Shown: positions 1 to 6,950 of the stretch, piece after piece | Layout: every line of letters begins with the position of its first letter | Numbering within the stretch: position 1 is the stretch's first letter | Assembly: GCA_016929195.1 (NCBI GenBank) | Contig: JAFGJG010000184.1 | Location: 1-35,075 of the forward strand | Reading direction: 5' to 3' | Length of the DNA stretch: 35,075 nt | DNA from: Thermoleophilaceae bacterium | GTDB taxonomy: Bacteria > Actinomycetota > Thermoleophilia > Solirubrobacterales > Thermoleophilaceae | The notes under the pieces: model-generated | The model's database searches: none | Told to the model about the DNA's origin: nothing | What the model saw: the letters and a program-made list of their open reading frames with translations, nothing else | Made by a program: the position numbers and the translations under genes

Positions 1-1084
1 CGTAGAGCTGCATGATCTTCGCGTCGCGCATCAGCTTCTCGACGGGGTACTCCTTGATGAAGCCGTACCCGCCGTAGACCTGGACGGCGTCGACCGCGAT
101 CTCCATCGCGCTGTCGGCGGCGAACCGCTTGGCGTGCGACGAGGCGAGCGTGTTGCGCTCGCCGGCGTCGAGCAGCGCGGCGGACTTCCAAACGAGCAGG
201 CGCGCGGCTTCCACCTTCGTCGCCATGTCGGCGATCATGAACTGGATCGCCTGGTGCATCGCGATCGGCACACCGAACTGCACGCGCTCCTTGGAGTAGT
301 CGCGGGCGTACTCGAAGGCCGCCTGGGCGATGCCGACGGCCATGGCGGACACGCCGGGGCGGGTCCGGTCGAGCGTCATCATCGCGAGCTTGAAGCCCTT
401 GTTCTCCTCGCCGAGGAGATGATCCGCGGGGATCTCCACGTCGTTGAAGGAGATCATCGCGGTGTCGGACGCCCGCTGGCCGAGCTTGTCCTCCTTCTTG
501 TCCACCACGACGCCCGCCTCACGCGGGACGACGAAGGCGGAGATGCCGCGATGGCCGGCCTCCTTGTCGGTCTTGGCGTAGACCGTGTACCAGTCGGCGT
601 AGGAGCCGTTGGTGATGAAGCACTTGGTGCCGTTGATGACGTACTTGTCGCCCTTCTTCACGGCGGTGGTGCGCATGCCCGACACGTCTGAGCCGGCATC
701 CGGCTCGGTCAGGCAGAACGACGCCAGCTTGGGCTCCTCGGCGAGCATCCCGAGGTACTTCTTCTTGATCTCCTCGGAGCCGCCGAGCGCCACCGGTGCG
801 CTCGCCAGGCCGTTGCACATGAGCGAGGTTCCGATGCCGGAGCAGCCCCAGCCGAGCTGCTCCTCGATCAGGCAGCCCGACAGGTAGTCGAGCCCGGGGC
901 CGCCGTAGGACTCCTCGATGTGGGAGTTCATGAGGCCCACTTCCCAGGCCTTCTTGATGATGTCCTCCGGGAAGGTCCCGTCCCTGTCGTAGTCCCACGC
1001 TACGGGGCGGATCTCCTTCTCGGCGAAGTCGTGAGCGAGCTCGCGAATGTCCTTCTGCTCGTCGGTGAGGGTGAAGTCGACCAC
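1..1084 (-). CDS. acyl-CoA dehydrogenase, 3' end cut by window edge
   Basis: FAD-dependent alpha,beta-dehydrogenation of an acyl-CoA thioester, passing electrons to ETF; cytosolic fatty-acid or branched-chain catabolism. The GTG start at 1084 has AAGGAG about 8 nt upstream. The N-terminus reads VDFTLTDEQKDIRELAHDFA, followed by the family hallmarks FCLTEPDAGSD (FAD/substrate loop), INGTKCFITNG, and the C-terminal helical domain with LDRTRPGVSAMAVGIAQAA and QVYGGYGFIKEYPVEKLMRD. The frame runs off position 1 right after KIMQLY. In medium/short-chain enzymes the catalytic Glu follows directly in the YEGT motif, so the active-site base and about 20 residues lie outside the window. Chain-length specificity cannot be read. 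An imperfect dyad 40-55 bp upstream may be an operator. The family call is firm. Confidence 0.95.
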   Translation of the reverse strand, partial: MVDFTLTDEQKDIRELAHDFAEKEIRPVAWDYDRDGTFPEDIIKKAWEVGLMNSHIEESYGGPGLDYLSGCLIEEQLGWGCSGIGTSLMCNGLASAPVALGGSEEIKKKYLGMLAEEPKLASFCLTEPDAGSDVSGMRTTAVKKGDKYVINGTKCFITNGSYADWYTVYAKTDKEAGHRGISAFVVPREAGVVVDKKEDKLGQRASDTAMISFNDVEIPADHLLGEENKGFKLAMMTLDRTRPGVSAMAVGIAQAAFEYARDYSKERVQFGVPIAMHQAIQFMIADMATKVEAARLLVWKSAALLDAGERNTLASSHAKRFAADSAMEIAVDAVQVYGGYGFIKEYPVEKLMRDAKIMQLY

Positions 1085-1121
1085 TGATCAAGCTCCTTGA
1101 GATGGGCGTTCGGGTCGCCCG

Positions 1122-1139
1122 ATTGATTGGTCAGTCAAT
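1122..1139. promoter_or_regulatory. imperfect dyad upstream of acyl-CoA dehydrogenase, possible TetR-type operator
   Basis: The 16-mer TTGATTGGTCAGTCAA (1123-1138), flanked by A and T, matches its own reverse complement at 12 of 16 positions (TTGA-x-TG outer halves). It lies 38-55 bp upstream of the GTG start of the dehydrogenase. Fatty-acid and branched-chain catabolic genes are often repressed by TetR-family regulators binding dyads of this size, but no regulator gene is in view. The regulatory role is inferred from position and symmetry only. Confidence 0.35.
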
Positions 1140-1186
1140 GCCTCTGAGGGAAAGGGTACCCCACCGGCGTGATCTGAACCAGCGGG

Positions 1187-1324
1187 TCATGCGCTCACCA
1201 GCCTCACAACCACGTAGACGCCCACGGCGAAGACCACGAGCGTGAAGAAGGCGAGCCCGATCTGATCCGGGAACAGCACCGGACGGGTGGGGGCCATGGT
1301 CCGGCGACGCAGGCGGCGCCACAT
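1187..1324 (-). CDS. small single-pass membrane protein, 45 aa
   Basis: An ATG-started frame of 45 codons ending in TGA. It has a very basic N-terminus (MWRRLRRRTM), then PTRPVLFPDQIG, and one hydrophobic helix of about 20 residues (LAFFTLVVFAVGVYVVVRL). Positive-inside topology would put the N-terminus in the cytoplasm. A shorter start at Met10 (1297) is possible. The gene is 18 bp from the oppositely oriented gene at 1343 and 102 bp upstream of the acyl-CoA dehydrogenase on the same strand. The function is unknown. The charge pattern and clean helix favour a real gene over chance, but the small size keeps confidence moderate. Confidence 0.45.
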   Translation of the reverse strand: MWRRLRRRTMAPTRPVLFPDQIGLAFFTLVVFAVGVYVVVRLVSA

Positions 1325-1342
1325 GGGTCAGACTCTAGGCCC

Positions 1343-1762
1343 GTGGACTTCGGGACCGTGCTGATCGTCGTGTCGATCGTCGCCGGGCTGGTGGCGATCG
1401 CGTCCTTCTGGGGCAGCGGGCGCATCTACCGCGGGCTTGGCCGCACGGGCGGCCTGACGATGGACTCGGACGCGGCGCCGGCGGCCCGCGCGCCGGCGTC
1501 CGCGTCCAGCGCCGAGGCGCGCGAGGAGATCCGTCAGATGCTCGAGGCGAAGTCGGCGCGGCGCGAATCCCGTGGCGAGGCGCCGATCGACGTCGAGGCG
1601 GAGCTGGACTCGCTCACCCGTTCCGCACCGGCCGACGAGGCGCTCCGCGATGAGGTCCGCCAGCTCGTGATCGCCCGCAACGCGCGGCGCGCGCGCCGCG
1701 GCGAGGCGCCCCTCGACGTGGAGGCGGAAATCGACCGGCAGCTGCGTGATCTCGGTGCGTGA
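1343..1762 (+). CDS. membrane-anchored protein with an internal duplicated helical motif
   Basis: Unrecognised 139-residue protein with a GTG start. Residues 4-22 form an N-terminal membrane anchor (VLIVVSIVAGLVAIASFW). An Ala-rich linker (about 43-58) follows. The remainder is two copies of a charged helical unit 42 residues apart: residues 60-91 (REEIRQMLEAK..., then RGEAPIDVEAELDSL) and 102-134 (RDEVRQLVIAR..., then RGEAPLDVEAEIDRQL). Each unit carries an arginine cluster followed by the strictly kept G-E-A-P-(I/L)-D-V-E-A-E core. The repeat suggests a short cytoplasmic interaction module, perhaps SHOCT-like, but that is a guess. Its stop overlaps a possible GTG of the next gene by 4 bp, so the two may be co-translated. 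Confidence 0.75.
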   Translation: MDFGTVLIVVSIVAGLVAIASFWGSGRIYRGLGRTGGLTMDSDAAPAARAPASASSAEAREEIRQMLEAKSARRESRGEAPIDVEAELDSLTRSAPADEALRDEVRQLVIARNARRARRGEAPLDVEAEIDRQLRDLGA

Positions 1763-1794
1763 CTCCCCGCGACCGTGGGTATAGGGTGACGCCC

Positions 1795-2100
1795 GTGGCC
1801 GAGGACGCGCGCTTTCAGCTCGACGAGCTCCTGATTCGCCCGGGCTGCTACCTCAACCCGCAGACCGAGGTGATGGTCGTCGTCGACGACTCGCCGTCGA
1901 TCGACGGCGAGATCTTCAACATGGAGGAGTTCGAGGGCGCCGACTGGGTGCTCATCGCCGACGAGGTCCCGGTGGACGAGGCGCGGCGCGACGAGCTGCT
2001 CGAGGACTTCCAGGCGCAGTACCAGGGGGACGGCCGCGAGGTCACCGAGGCCTCCGTCGAGGATCCCGACCTCGACACCGGCGACGACGACGCCGAGTAG
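1795..2100 (+). CDS. small acidic protein of unknown function
   Basis: Unrecognised protein of 101 residues from the GTG at 1795, which has AGGGTGA about 8 nt upstream. An alternative GTG at 1759 overlaps the previous stop by 4 bp and adds 12 residues. The protein is strongly acidic, ending in DPDLDTGDDDAE. It contains a compact hydrophobic/acidic core (LIRPGCYLNPQTEVMVVVDD, then EIFNMEEFEGADWVLIADEVPVDE). The single Cys and the alternating beta-like segments suggest a small folded domain with a disordered acidic tail. It is cytosolic (no signal or membrane segment). It sits between a membrane-anchored repeat protein and a Ca2+/H+ exchanger on the same strand; no function follows from that. 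Confidence 0.7.
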   Translation: MAEDARFQLDELLIRPGCYLNPQTEVMVVVDDSPSIDGEIFNMEEFEGADWVLIADEVPVDEARRDELLEDFQAQYQGDGREVTEASVEDPDLDTGDDDAE

Positions 2101-2115
2101 CCGAGCCCGGAACGG

Positions 2116-2131
2116 TCCCCCGTCCGGGGGA
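2116..2131 (+). terminator. short G/C hairpin between genes
   Basis: TCCCCC (2116-2121) and GGGGGA (2126-2131) form a 6-bp stem with a GTCC loop, starting 16 bp after the upstream stop codon and 22 bp before the cax start. No T-run follows, so this would be a weak or non-canonical terminator, or simply a GC-rich coincidence. Confidence 0.25.
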
Positions 2132-2152
2132 AGCCCTTAGTCTTCCGCGCCC

Positions 2153-3235
2153 GTGCGCCCGATCCACTACCTGGGGGTGTTCATTCCCGCGGCGGTCGCG
2201 CTCGACCTCGCCGGGGCCTCCCCCGTGCTCGTCTTCTCCGCCGCGGCGCTGGCCGTCATCCCGTGCGCCGCGGTGATGGGCGAGGCCACCGAGGCGATCG
2301 CCAGCCGCACCGGGCCGGGCATCGGCGGGCTCCTGAACGTCACCTTCGGGAACGCGCCGGAGCTGATCATCGCCTTCTTCGCCCTGATCGAGGGGCTTCA
2401 GGAGGTCGTCAAGGCCTCGATCGTCGGCTCGGTGATCGGGAACATCCTGCTGGTGATGGGAGCCTCGATGCTGGTAGGCGGCCTCCCCCGGGAGAAGCAG
2501 ACGTTCAGCCAGACCGCGGCCAGCGCGCAGTCGGCGATGCTGCTCCTCGCCACCGCGGCGCTCACGCTGCCGGCCCTGTTCCAGCTGATCCACGGCGGCG
2601 GGCTGCCGGCGATCGGGGAGGAGCGCGTGGACTTCGGCTCCGACCTCGAGAAGATCTCCCTCGGCGTCGCGGTCATCCTGCTCGTCACGTACGCGCTGGG
2701 GCTGCTGTTCTCGCTGCGCACCCACAAGGACGTCTTCAACCCCTACAGCGAGCACGCGGACGAGGAGGAGCACCACTGGACTCCCAAGCGGGCCGTGATC
2801 ATGCTCGCGGGGGCCGCCGTGCTGGTCGGCCTGATGAGCGAGGTCCTCGTGGGCTCGATCGAGGAGGCGAGCCACGACATCGGGCTCTCCGAGTTCTTCG
2901 TCGGCGTCTTCGTGGTTGCGATCGTCGGCAACGCGGCGGAGCACTGGGTCGCCGTGCTCGTGGCCGCAAAGGACAAGATGGACCTGTCCGTGAACATCGC
3001 GATCGGCTCGAGCGCCCAGGTCGCGCTGTTCGTGGCGCCCATGCTCGTCCTGCTCTCGTTCGTGTTCGGGCCCGAGCCGATGGCGCTGGTGTTCAACGGC
3101 TACGAGCTCGGCGCGCTCATCTTCGCGGTGCTGATCGCCAACCTCGTGGTGCAGGAGGGCGAGTCGAACTGGTTCGAGGGCGTGCAGCTCCTGTCGCTGT
3201 ACACCGTGCTGGGCCTCGTCTTCTACTTCGCCTGA
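2153..3235 (+). CDS. cax: calcium/proton exchanger (CAX, CaCA superfamily)
   Basis: Secondary antiporter exporting cytosolic Ca2+ (possibly other divalent cations) in exchange for H+ across the plasma membrane. The protein has 360 residues and about 11 hydrophobic helices. The two inverted alpha-repeats of the CaCA fold are visible: FGNAPELI near residues 65-72 and VGNAAEHW near 258-265. Their acidic Glu residues are the expected ion ligands. An acidic/His loop (residues about 199-207, EHADEEEHH) separates the halves, as in bacterial CAX proteins. Length and motif spacing match full-length family members. The start is GTG. The 3' end overlaps the convergent M28 peptidase gene by 13 bp. Confidence 0.93.
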   Translation: MRPIHYLGVFIPAAVALDLAGASPVLVFSAAALAVIPCAAVMGEATEAIASRTGPGIGGLLNVTFGNAPELIIAFFALIEGLQEVVKASIVGSVIGNILLVMGASMLVGGLPREKQTFSQTAASAQSAMLLLATAALTLPALFQLIHGGGLPAIGEERVDFGSDLEKISLGVAVILLVTYALGLLFSLRTHKDVFNPYSEHADEEEHHWTPKRAVIMLAGAAVLVGLMSEVLVGSIEEASHDIGLSEFFVGVFVVAIVGNAAEHWVAVLVAAKDKMDLSVNIAIGSSAQVALFVAPMLVLLSFVFGPEPMALVFNGYELGALIFAVLIANLVVQEGESNWFEGVQLLSLYTVLGLVFYFA

Positions 3236-4500
3236 CGCGACAGCGCGACGAGCGTCGCCTCGGTCGCCCGCGCGAGGCGGGTGAGCAGCGGCACGTTCAC
3301 GTTCGACAGCCGGTCGCAGGCCAGGTGGTAGCAGGGGTCGCGCGGGCGGCCGCCGGGCCCGCGGTCCGTCGCGCCGGTGAAGACGCCGCCCACCGGAACG
3401 CCGGCCTCAGCGAACGGCACGTGGTCGGAGGCCCCGCTCGTGTCGCCCGCCGGGTGCACGCGGCGCCGCAGGAGGCGCCCGAGCCGGCTCGCCCGCTTGC
3501 CGTAGACCGTCACCACGGGGTTGGGCGAGCCGACCATGTCGAGGTTCAGGTAGGAGCGGATCAGCCGTCGCTCGCCCGCCGGCAGCGACCCGACGTAGGC
3601 GCGCGACCCGTAGATGCCGAACTCCTCGACGCCCCAGAAGCCGAGCCGCACCGGCGCGCCGGGCGCGCGCGGCCCGATGCCCTGGGCGGTCGCCAGGAGC
3701 GCCGCGACGCCGCTTCCGTTGTCGTTGATGCCCGGCCCGGCGGGCACCGAGTCGAGGTGGCCGCCCGCCATCACCACGGCGCTGCCACGCCCGGCGCTCT
3801 GCCCGACCACGTTCACGTCCCGGCGCCGGCCGGTGGCCGCACGCACGCTGAGCCGCACGCGCGTGCCCGCGGCCAGGCGGTCAGCGAGGTCGCGGCGCAC
3901 GATCACCACGGGCAGCCCGAGTCCGGGCACGGTCAGCGTGGCCGTGGAGGTGGACGGCCGCCGCGCCGGGTCCGCGAGCAGCAGGGCGCTCGCCCCGGCC
4001 GCCCGCGCCGACTCCGCCTTCACGCGGAAGAGGCACCCCGCGGGCAGCGCGAGCACCACGTCGCCCGGCCGGACGCCGGCCAGCTCGGCCGCGCTGCAGG
4101 CGTTGCCGGCGGGACGCAGGGGGCCGTCGGCGCTCCCGGATCCTGAGAAGAGGATCGGCCGGAAGTCGCGCCCGTGCCGGAGCGCGCCGCCCGGGTCGAG
4201 GCGCACCGACGACGAGCGCTCCGACCACCACGGGTAGGCGAACGGCCGCAGCCGGACCGTCCAGCCGGCGCCGCGGAGCACGCCGGCCACGTAGCGGGCG
4301 GCCCGGCGGTAGCCGACGGTCCCGGCGGCGCGGTCGCCGCCGCTCCGGTCGGCGATCCGCTCGAGCGCCCTCAGGTGGCTGCGGACGAGCTGAGCGTCGA
4401 TGCGGACGGGCGCCGGGGCGGGGCGATCAGGGTCGTCCCCGCCCGAGTCGCACGCTCCCAGGGCGGCGGCGAGCGCGAGCGCGGCTAGGAGCGGCCTCAC
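3223..4500 (-). CDS. secreted M28-family zinc aminopeptidase lipoprotein
   Basis: Extracellular zinc exopeptidase related to Streptomyces griseus aminopeptidase/aminopeptidase Y. The signal peptide ends in a lipobox (LGAC, Cys17), predicting a lipid-anchored protein. A PA-like insert (about 115-225) precedes the catalytic core. The di-zinc ligands are in order: His248 (GGHLDS), Asp260 (GINDNGSG), Glu292-Glu293 (WGVEEFG; general base plus ligand), Asp321 (NLDMVG) and His392 (DPCYHLACD). SDHVPF and the paired C390/C395 are also typical. At 425 aa it is full length. It starts (GTG) 10 bp after the clpP stop on the same strand, so the two proteolytic genes are probably one transcript. The 3' end overlaps cax by 13 bp. 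Confidence 0.93.
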   Translation of the reverse strand: MRPLLAALALAAALGACDSGGDDPDRPAPAPVRIDAQLVRSHLRALERIADRSGGDRAAGTVGYRRAARYVAGVLRGAGWTVRLRPFAYPWWSERSSSVRLDPGGALRHGRDFRPILFSGSGSADGPLRPAGNACSAAELAGVRPGDVVLALPAGCLFRVKAESARAAGASALLLADPARRPSTSTATLTVPGLGLPVVIVRRDLADRLAAGTRVRLSVRAATGRRRDVNVVGQSAGRGSAVVMAGGHLDSVPAGPGINDNGSGVAALLATAQGIGPRAPGAPVRLGFWGVEEFGIYGSRAYVGSLPAGERRLIRSYLNLDMVGSPNPVVTVYGKRASRLGRLLRRRVHPAGDTSGASDHVPFAEAGVPVGGVFTGATDRGPGGRPRDPCYHLACDRLSNVNVPLLTRLARATEATLVALSRQAK

Positions 4501-4510
4501 CCACCGGAAG

Positions 4511-5149
4511 CTAGCTTCGCGCGAACCCCGACGGGTGCCGGCTGAGCTCGTGCTCCGCGATGATGCGGTCCACCAGCCCGTACTCCACGGCGTCCTCGGC
4601 GCTGAAGAAGCGGTCGCGCTCCATGTCGTCGTGGATCTGCTCGACGTCCTGCCCGGTGTGGTGCGCGTAGATGTCCTCGAGGCGTGCGCGCAGCTCGAGC
4701 ACCTCCTTCGCGTGGATCTCGATGTCGCTCGACTGGCCCTGGAAGCCCGACGAGGGCTGGTGGATCAGCACGCGCGCGTTCGGCAGCACGAGCCGCTTTC
4801 CGGCGGCCCCGCCCGCCAGGATCAGGGACCCGGCGGACATCGCCATGCCGTAGCAGATGGTCTGCACGTCGGGCCCGACGTACTGGATCGTGTCGTAGAT
4901 CGCGAGCCCCGCGTGCAGGGAGCCGCCGGGTGAGTTCACGTAGACCGACACGTCCTTGTCCGGGTCCTCGGAGGCGAGGTGGAGGAGCTGCGCCACGACG
5001 AGGTTCGCGAGGTCGTCGTCGATCGGCTGGCCGATGAAGACGATCCGGTCGTTGAGGAGCCGCGAGTAGATGTCGAACGAGCGCTCCCCTCGGTTCGTCT
5101 GCTCGATGACCATCGGGACGAGCGAGCTGTGGGCGCGGCCGATCTGCAT
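4511..5149 (-). CDS. clpP: ATP-dependent Clp protease proteolytic subunit ClpP
   Basis: Serine peptidase that assembles as a tetradecameric chamber and degrades substrates delivered by Clp AAA+ unfoldases. The catalytic triad is Ser105 (MAMSAGS), His130 (VLIHQP) and Asp179 ([18 protein letters not shown]). The oxyanion-region [17 protein letters not shown] is intact. The length (212 aa) is normal, and GGAG lies about 7 nt upstream of the ATG. It is not next to tig, clpX or a second clpP, and shares a probable transcript with an M28 peptidase. High-GC actinobacteria usually carry several ClpPs, so this may be a specialised paralogue. The promoter region is the 82-bp spacer that holds two GCAAC...GTTGC dyads. 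Confidence 0.96.
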   Translation of the reverse strand: MQIGRAHSSLVPMVIEQTNRGERSFDIYSRLLNDRIVFIGQPIDDDLANLVVAQLLHLASEDPDKDVSVYVNSPGGSLHAGLAIYDTIQYVGPDVQTICYGMAMSAGSLILAGGAAGKRLVLPNARVLIHQPSSGFQGQSSDIEIHAKEVLELRARLEDIYAHHTGQDVEQIHDDMERDRFFSAEDAVEYGLVDRIIAEHELSRHPSGFARS

Positions 5150-5174
5150 GTCTCTGCTCCTTGTTCGCTATCCT

Positions 5175-5190
5175 GCAACCGTTCGGTTGC
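5175..5190. promoter_or_regulatory. dyad operator 1 between clpP and SRPBCC-arsR
   Basis: GCAACCGTTCGGTTGC has 7-bp perfect arms around a 2-bp centre, 26-41 bp upstream of the clpP ATG. The half site is shared with the second dyad whose centre is 25 bp away. Symmetry, duplication and the adjacent ArsR-type gene make it a probable ArsR binding site. That assignment is inference. Confidence 0.6.
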
Positions 5191-5199
5191 TGGACATTA

Positions 5200-5215
5200 G
5201 CAACTAGTTGGTTGC
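5200..5215. promoter_or_regulatory. dyad operator 2 upstream of SRPBCC-arsR
   Basis: GCAACTAGTTGGTTGC has the same length and the same GCAAC...GTTGC outer halves as the dyad at 5175-5190, and also contains the perfect 10-mer CAACTAGTTG. It ends 5 bp before the AGGAGG ribosome binding site of the SRPBCC gene. It therefore probably overlaps the transcription start and would allow autorepression of the SRPBCC-arsR operon. Confidence 0.6.
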
Positions 5216-5231
5216 ACATCAGGAGGATCGC

Positions 5232-5600
5232 ATGGAGCCTGTCGTCGAGCGCGAGGTGCTGCTGCCGGCCACGCCGGAGGAGGTCTGGGAATCGCTCTCC
5301 GAGCCGGAGTGGCTCGGCGCGGGCGCCCACATCGAGATGCGCCCGGCGGGCGAGGTGCGCGCGGGCGGGCGGACTGGCTTCGTCGAGTGGGTGGACGCCC
5401 CGGCCGGGATCGCCTTCTGGTGGAGCGAGGACGGCGGCGAGGCCACGCGCGTGGAGGTCGCGCTCGAGCCCGAGGGCGACGACACGCGCCTGACGGTGAC
5501 CGAGTCGCGGCCGCTGGCGCTGCTCGACGCGGTCGGCGCCGACCTCCACCTCGACCTGGGCGTGCCGCGCCCGGGCATGCCGGAGCTGCTGGCGCGCTGA
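5232..5600 (+). CDS. SRPBCC (AHSA1-like) domain protein
   Basis: Small START/Bet v1-like helix-grip protein of 122 residues with a hydrophobic ligand cavity. The N-terminal strand-helix signature is VEREVLLPATPEEVWESLSE, followed by WLG, an RAGGRTGFVEWVD strand, a FWWSEDGGEATRVEVALEPEGD hairpin and the start of the C-terminal helix. The start ATG at 5232 is chosen because AGGAGG lies 5 nt upstream; a GTG at 5208 would fall inside the operator dyad. The stop overlaps the arsR ATG by one base, giving the widespread SRPBCC-ArsR two-gene arrangement, here with SRPBCC first. The ligand is unknown. Confidence 0.85.
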   Translation: MEPVVEREVLLPATPEEVWESLSEPEWLGAGAHIEMRPAGEVRAGGRTGFVEWVDAPAGIAFWWSEDGGEATRVEVALEPEGDDTRLTVTESRPLALLDAVGADLHLDLGVPRPGMPELLAR

Positions 5601-5929
5601 TGGCCGCCGTGGACCGGGCCGACGCCGTGTTCGCGGCGCTGGCCGACGGCAACCGGCGGCGACTCCTGGCCCTGCTCGGCGAGCGCGGCGAGGCGAGCGC
5701 CACCGAGCTCGCCCGCGGCCTGCCGGTCACTCGCCAGGCCGTCCAGAAGCAGCTGGGCCTTCTCGCGGACGCCGGGCTCGTGAGCACGCGCCGCGACGGG
5801 CGCGAGGTGCTCTACCGCCCCACTCCAGAGCCGATGTCCGACGCCGTCGCGTGGATGGCCGAGGTCGGCGGGCAGTGGGACGACCGCCTGGCCGCGCTCG
5901 AGCGCCGGCTGGCGCGGAGCCGCGGCTAG
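5600..5929 (+). CDS. ArsR-family winged-helix transcriptional regulator
   Basis: A 109-residue DNA-binding dimer. The helix-turn-helix is visible as FAALADGNRRRLLALL, then ATELARGLPVTRQAVQKQL, then GLLADAGLVSTRRDGREVLY (the beta-wing). It has no Cys or clustered His that could form a metal site, so it belongs to the non-metal-sensing ArsR branch usually paired with SRPBCC proteins. It is translationally coupled to the SRPBCC gene (TGATG overlap). It probably binds the two dyads at 5175-5215 and may control both its own operon and the divergent clpP-M28 pair. The stop overlaps the convergent terC stop by 4 bp (CTAG). Confidence 0.9.
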   Translation: MAAVDRADAVFAALADGNRRRLLALLGERGEASATELARGLPVTRQAVQKQLGLLADAGLVSTRRDGREVLYRPTPEPMSDAVAWMAEVGGQWDDRLAALERRLARSRG

Positions 5930-6927
5930 CGGGAGGAGCCTGCCGGAGTCTCCTCCACGTGGTGGGTCTCCTTCATTTGCTCCATGCGCTCCTCGCGCTT
6001 CTCCTCGGCATGCGGGTCGCGGCGGTCGGCGCGCACCGAGAGCCAGATGCCGATCGTGAACGCCACGGCGATCATCGCGAGGCTGGGCACCGGCCCGATC
6101 TTCACGATGTCCTCGATCAGCAGCTTCACGCCGACCAGGCCGAGCACGATCGCGATCGTCTCGTCCAGGTAGCGGAAGCGCGCGATCAGGCTCTCGACCA
6201 GCACGAAGAGAGCCCGCAGGCCCAGCAGTGCGAACACGTTGCCCATCCAGATCAGGAAGGGATCGGTCGTGATCGCAAAGGCGGCCGGGATCGAGTCGAT
6301 CGCGAACGCGATGTCCGCGAAGACCACGGCCACGAGCGTGAGGAACAGCGGCGTCGCGTGGCGGCGGCCGTTCTCCCTGACGAACCAGTGGCCCTCGCGG
6401 AAGTCGTCGGTGACCGGGAACACCTTGCGCACGAGCCGGACCATCAGGTTCTTGTCCGGGTCGACGCCTTCGCCGACGCCGCGGAAGATCCGGTAGGCGA
6501 GCACGAGCAGGCCGACGCCCAGGATGTAGATGACGACGTGGAACTGCTCGATCAGCGCCGAGCCGCCCTCGATGAACAGGCCGCGCAGCGCCAGCGCCGC
6601 GACGATCCCCCAGAACAGCAGCCGCGGACGCCGCTCGTAGGGCACGCCGAAGTACGCGAACAGCAGCAGGAAGACGAACAGGTTGTCGAGCGACAGCGAG
6701 CGCTCGATCAGGTAGACGGTGGTGTAGAGGACCGCGTCGTCGTGACCCTCGTAGAGCCCCACGGCGACCGCGGCGAGCAGGCTCAGGACGAGCCAGCCGA
6801 CGGACCACCAGGCCGCCTCCTTGAAGCTCGGCTCGCGCCCGCGCGCGAAGAAGTGCAGGTCGAGCCAGAGGAAGAAGAAGAGGGCCGCGATCAGAACGGC
6901 CACGGGGGCGATGCCGGCTAGGTCCAC
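5926..6927 (-). CDS. TerC/Alx-family integral membrane protein
   Basis: Polytopic membrane protein of 333 residues with about 9 helices. The two family signatures are SLDNLFVFLLLFAYFGVP and FADIAFAIDSIPAAFAIT; their Asp residues lie within membrane helices as expected for a cation pathway. TerC/Alx proteins are linked to Mn2+ export and tellurite or pH-stress phenotypes, and some insert partners at the secretion machinery. The central cytoplasmic loop (DPDKNLMVRLVRKVFPV) and a charged His/Glu-rich C-terminal tail (MKETHHVEETP) are present. The GTG start is 23 bp from the divergent aldo/keto reductase start, leaving no room for the yybP-ykoY Mn2+ riboswitch that precedes some terC genes. Confidence 0.92.
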   Translation of the reverse strand: MDLAGIAPVAVLIAALFFFLWLDLHFFARGREPSFKEAAWWSVGWLVLSLLAAVAVGLYEGHDDAVLYTTVYLIERSLSLDNLFVFLLLFAYFGVPYERRPRLLFWGIVAALALRGLFIEGGSALIEQFHVVIYILGVGLLVLAYRIFRGVGEGVDPDKNLMVRLVRKVFPVTDDFREGHWFVRENGRRHATPLFLTLVAVVFADIAFAIDSIPAAFAITTDPFLIWMGNVFALLGLRALFVLVESLIARFRYLDETIAIVLGLVGVKLLIEDIVKIGPVPSLAMIAVAFTIGIWLSVRADRRDPHAEEKREERMEQMKETHHVEETPAGSSR

Positions 6928-6950
6928 GCGCGGGACCTTAGAGTGGAGGC

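Noticed and set aside
2263-4146. 627-codon open frame on the plus strand spanning cax and the M28 gene
   Set aside because: It is out of frame with cax and antisense to the M28 gene, is extremely Arg/Pro/Gly/Ala-rich and has no domain. Such shadows are expected at this GC content.
6928-6950. Possible yybP-ykoY Mn2+ riboswitch upstream of terC
   Set aside because: Only 23 bp separate the terC start from the facing gene and no conserved core is seen.
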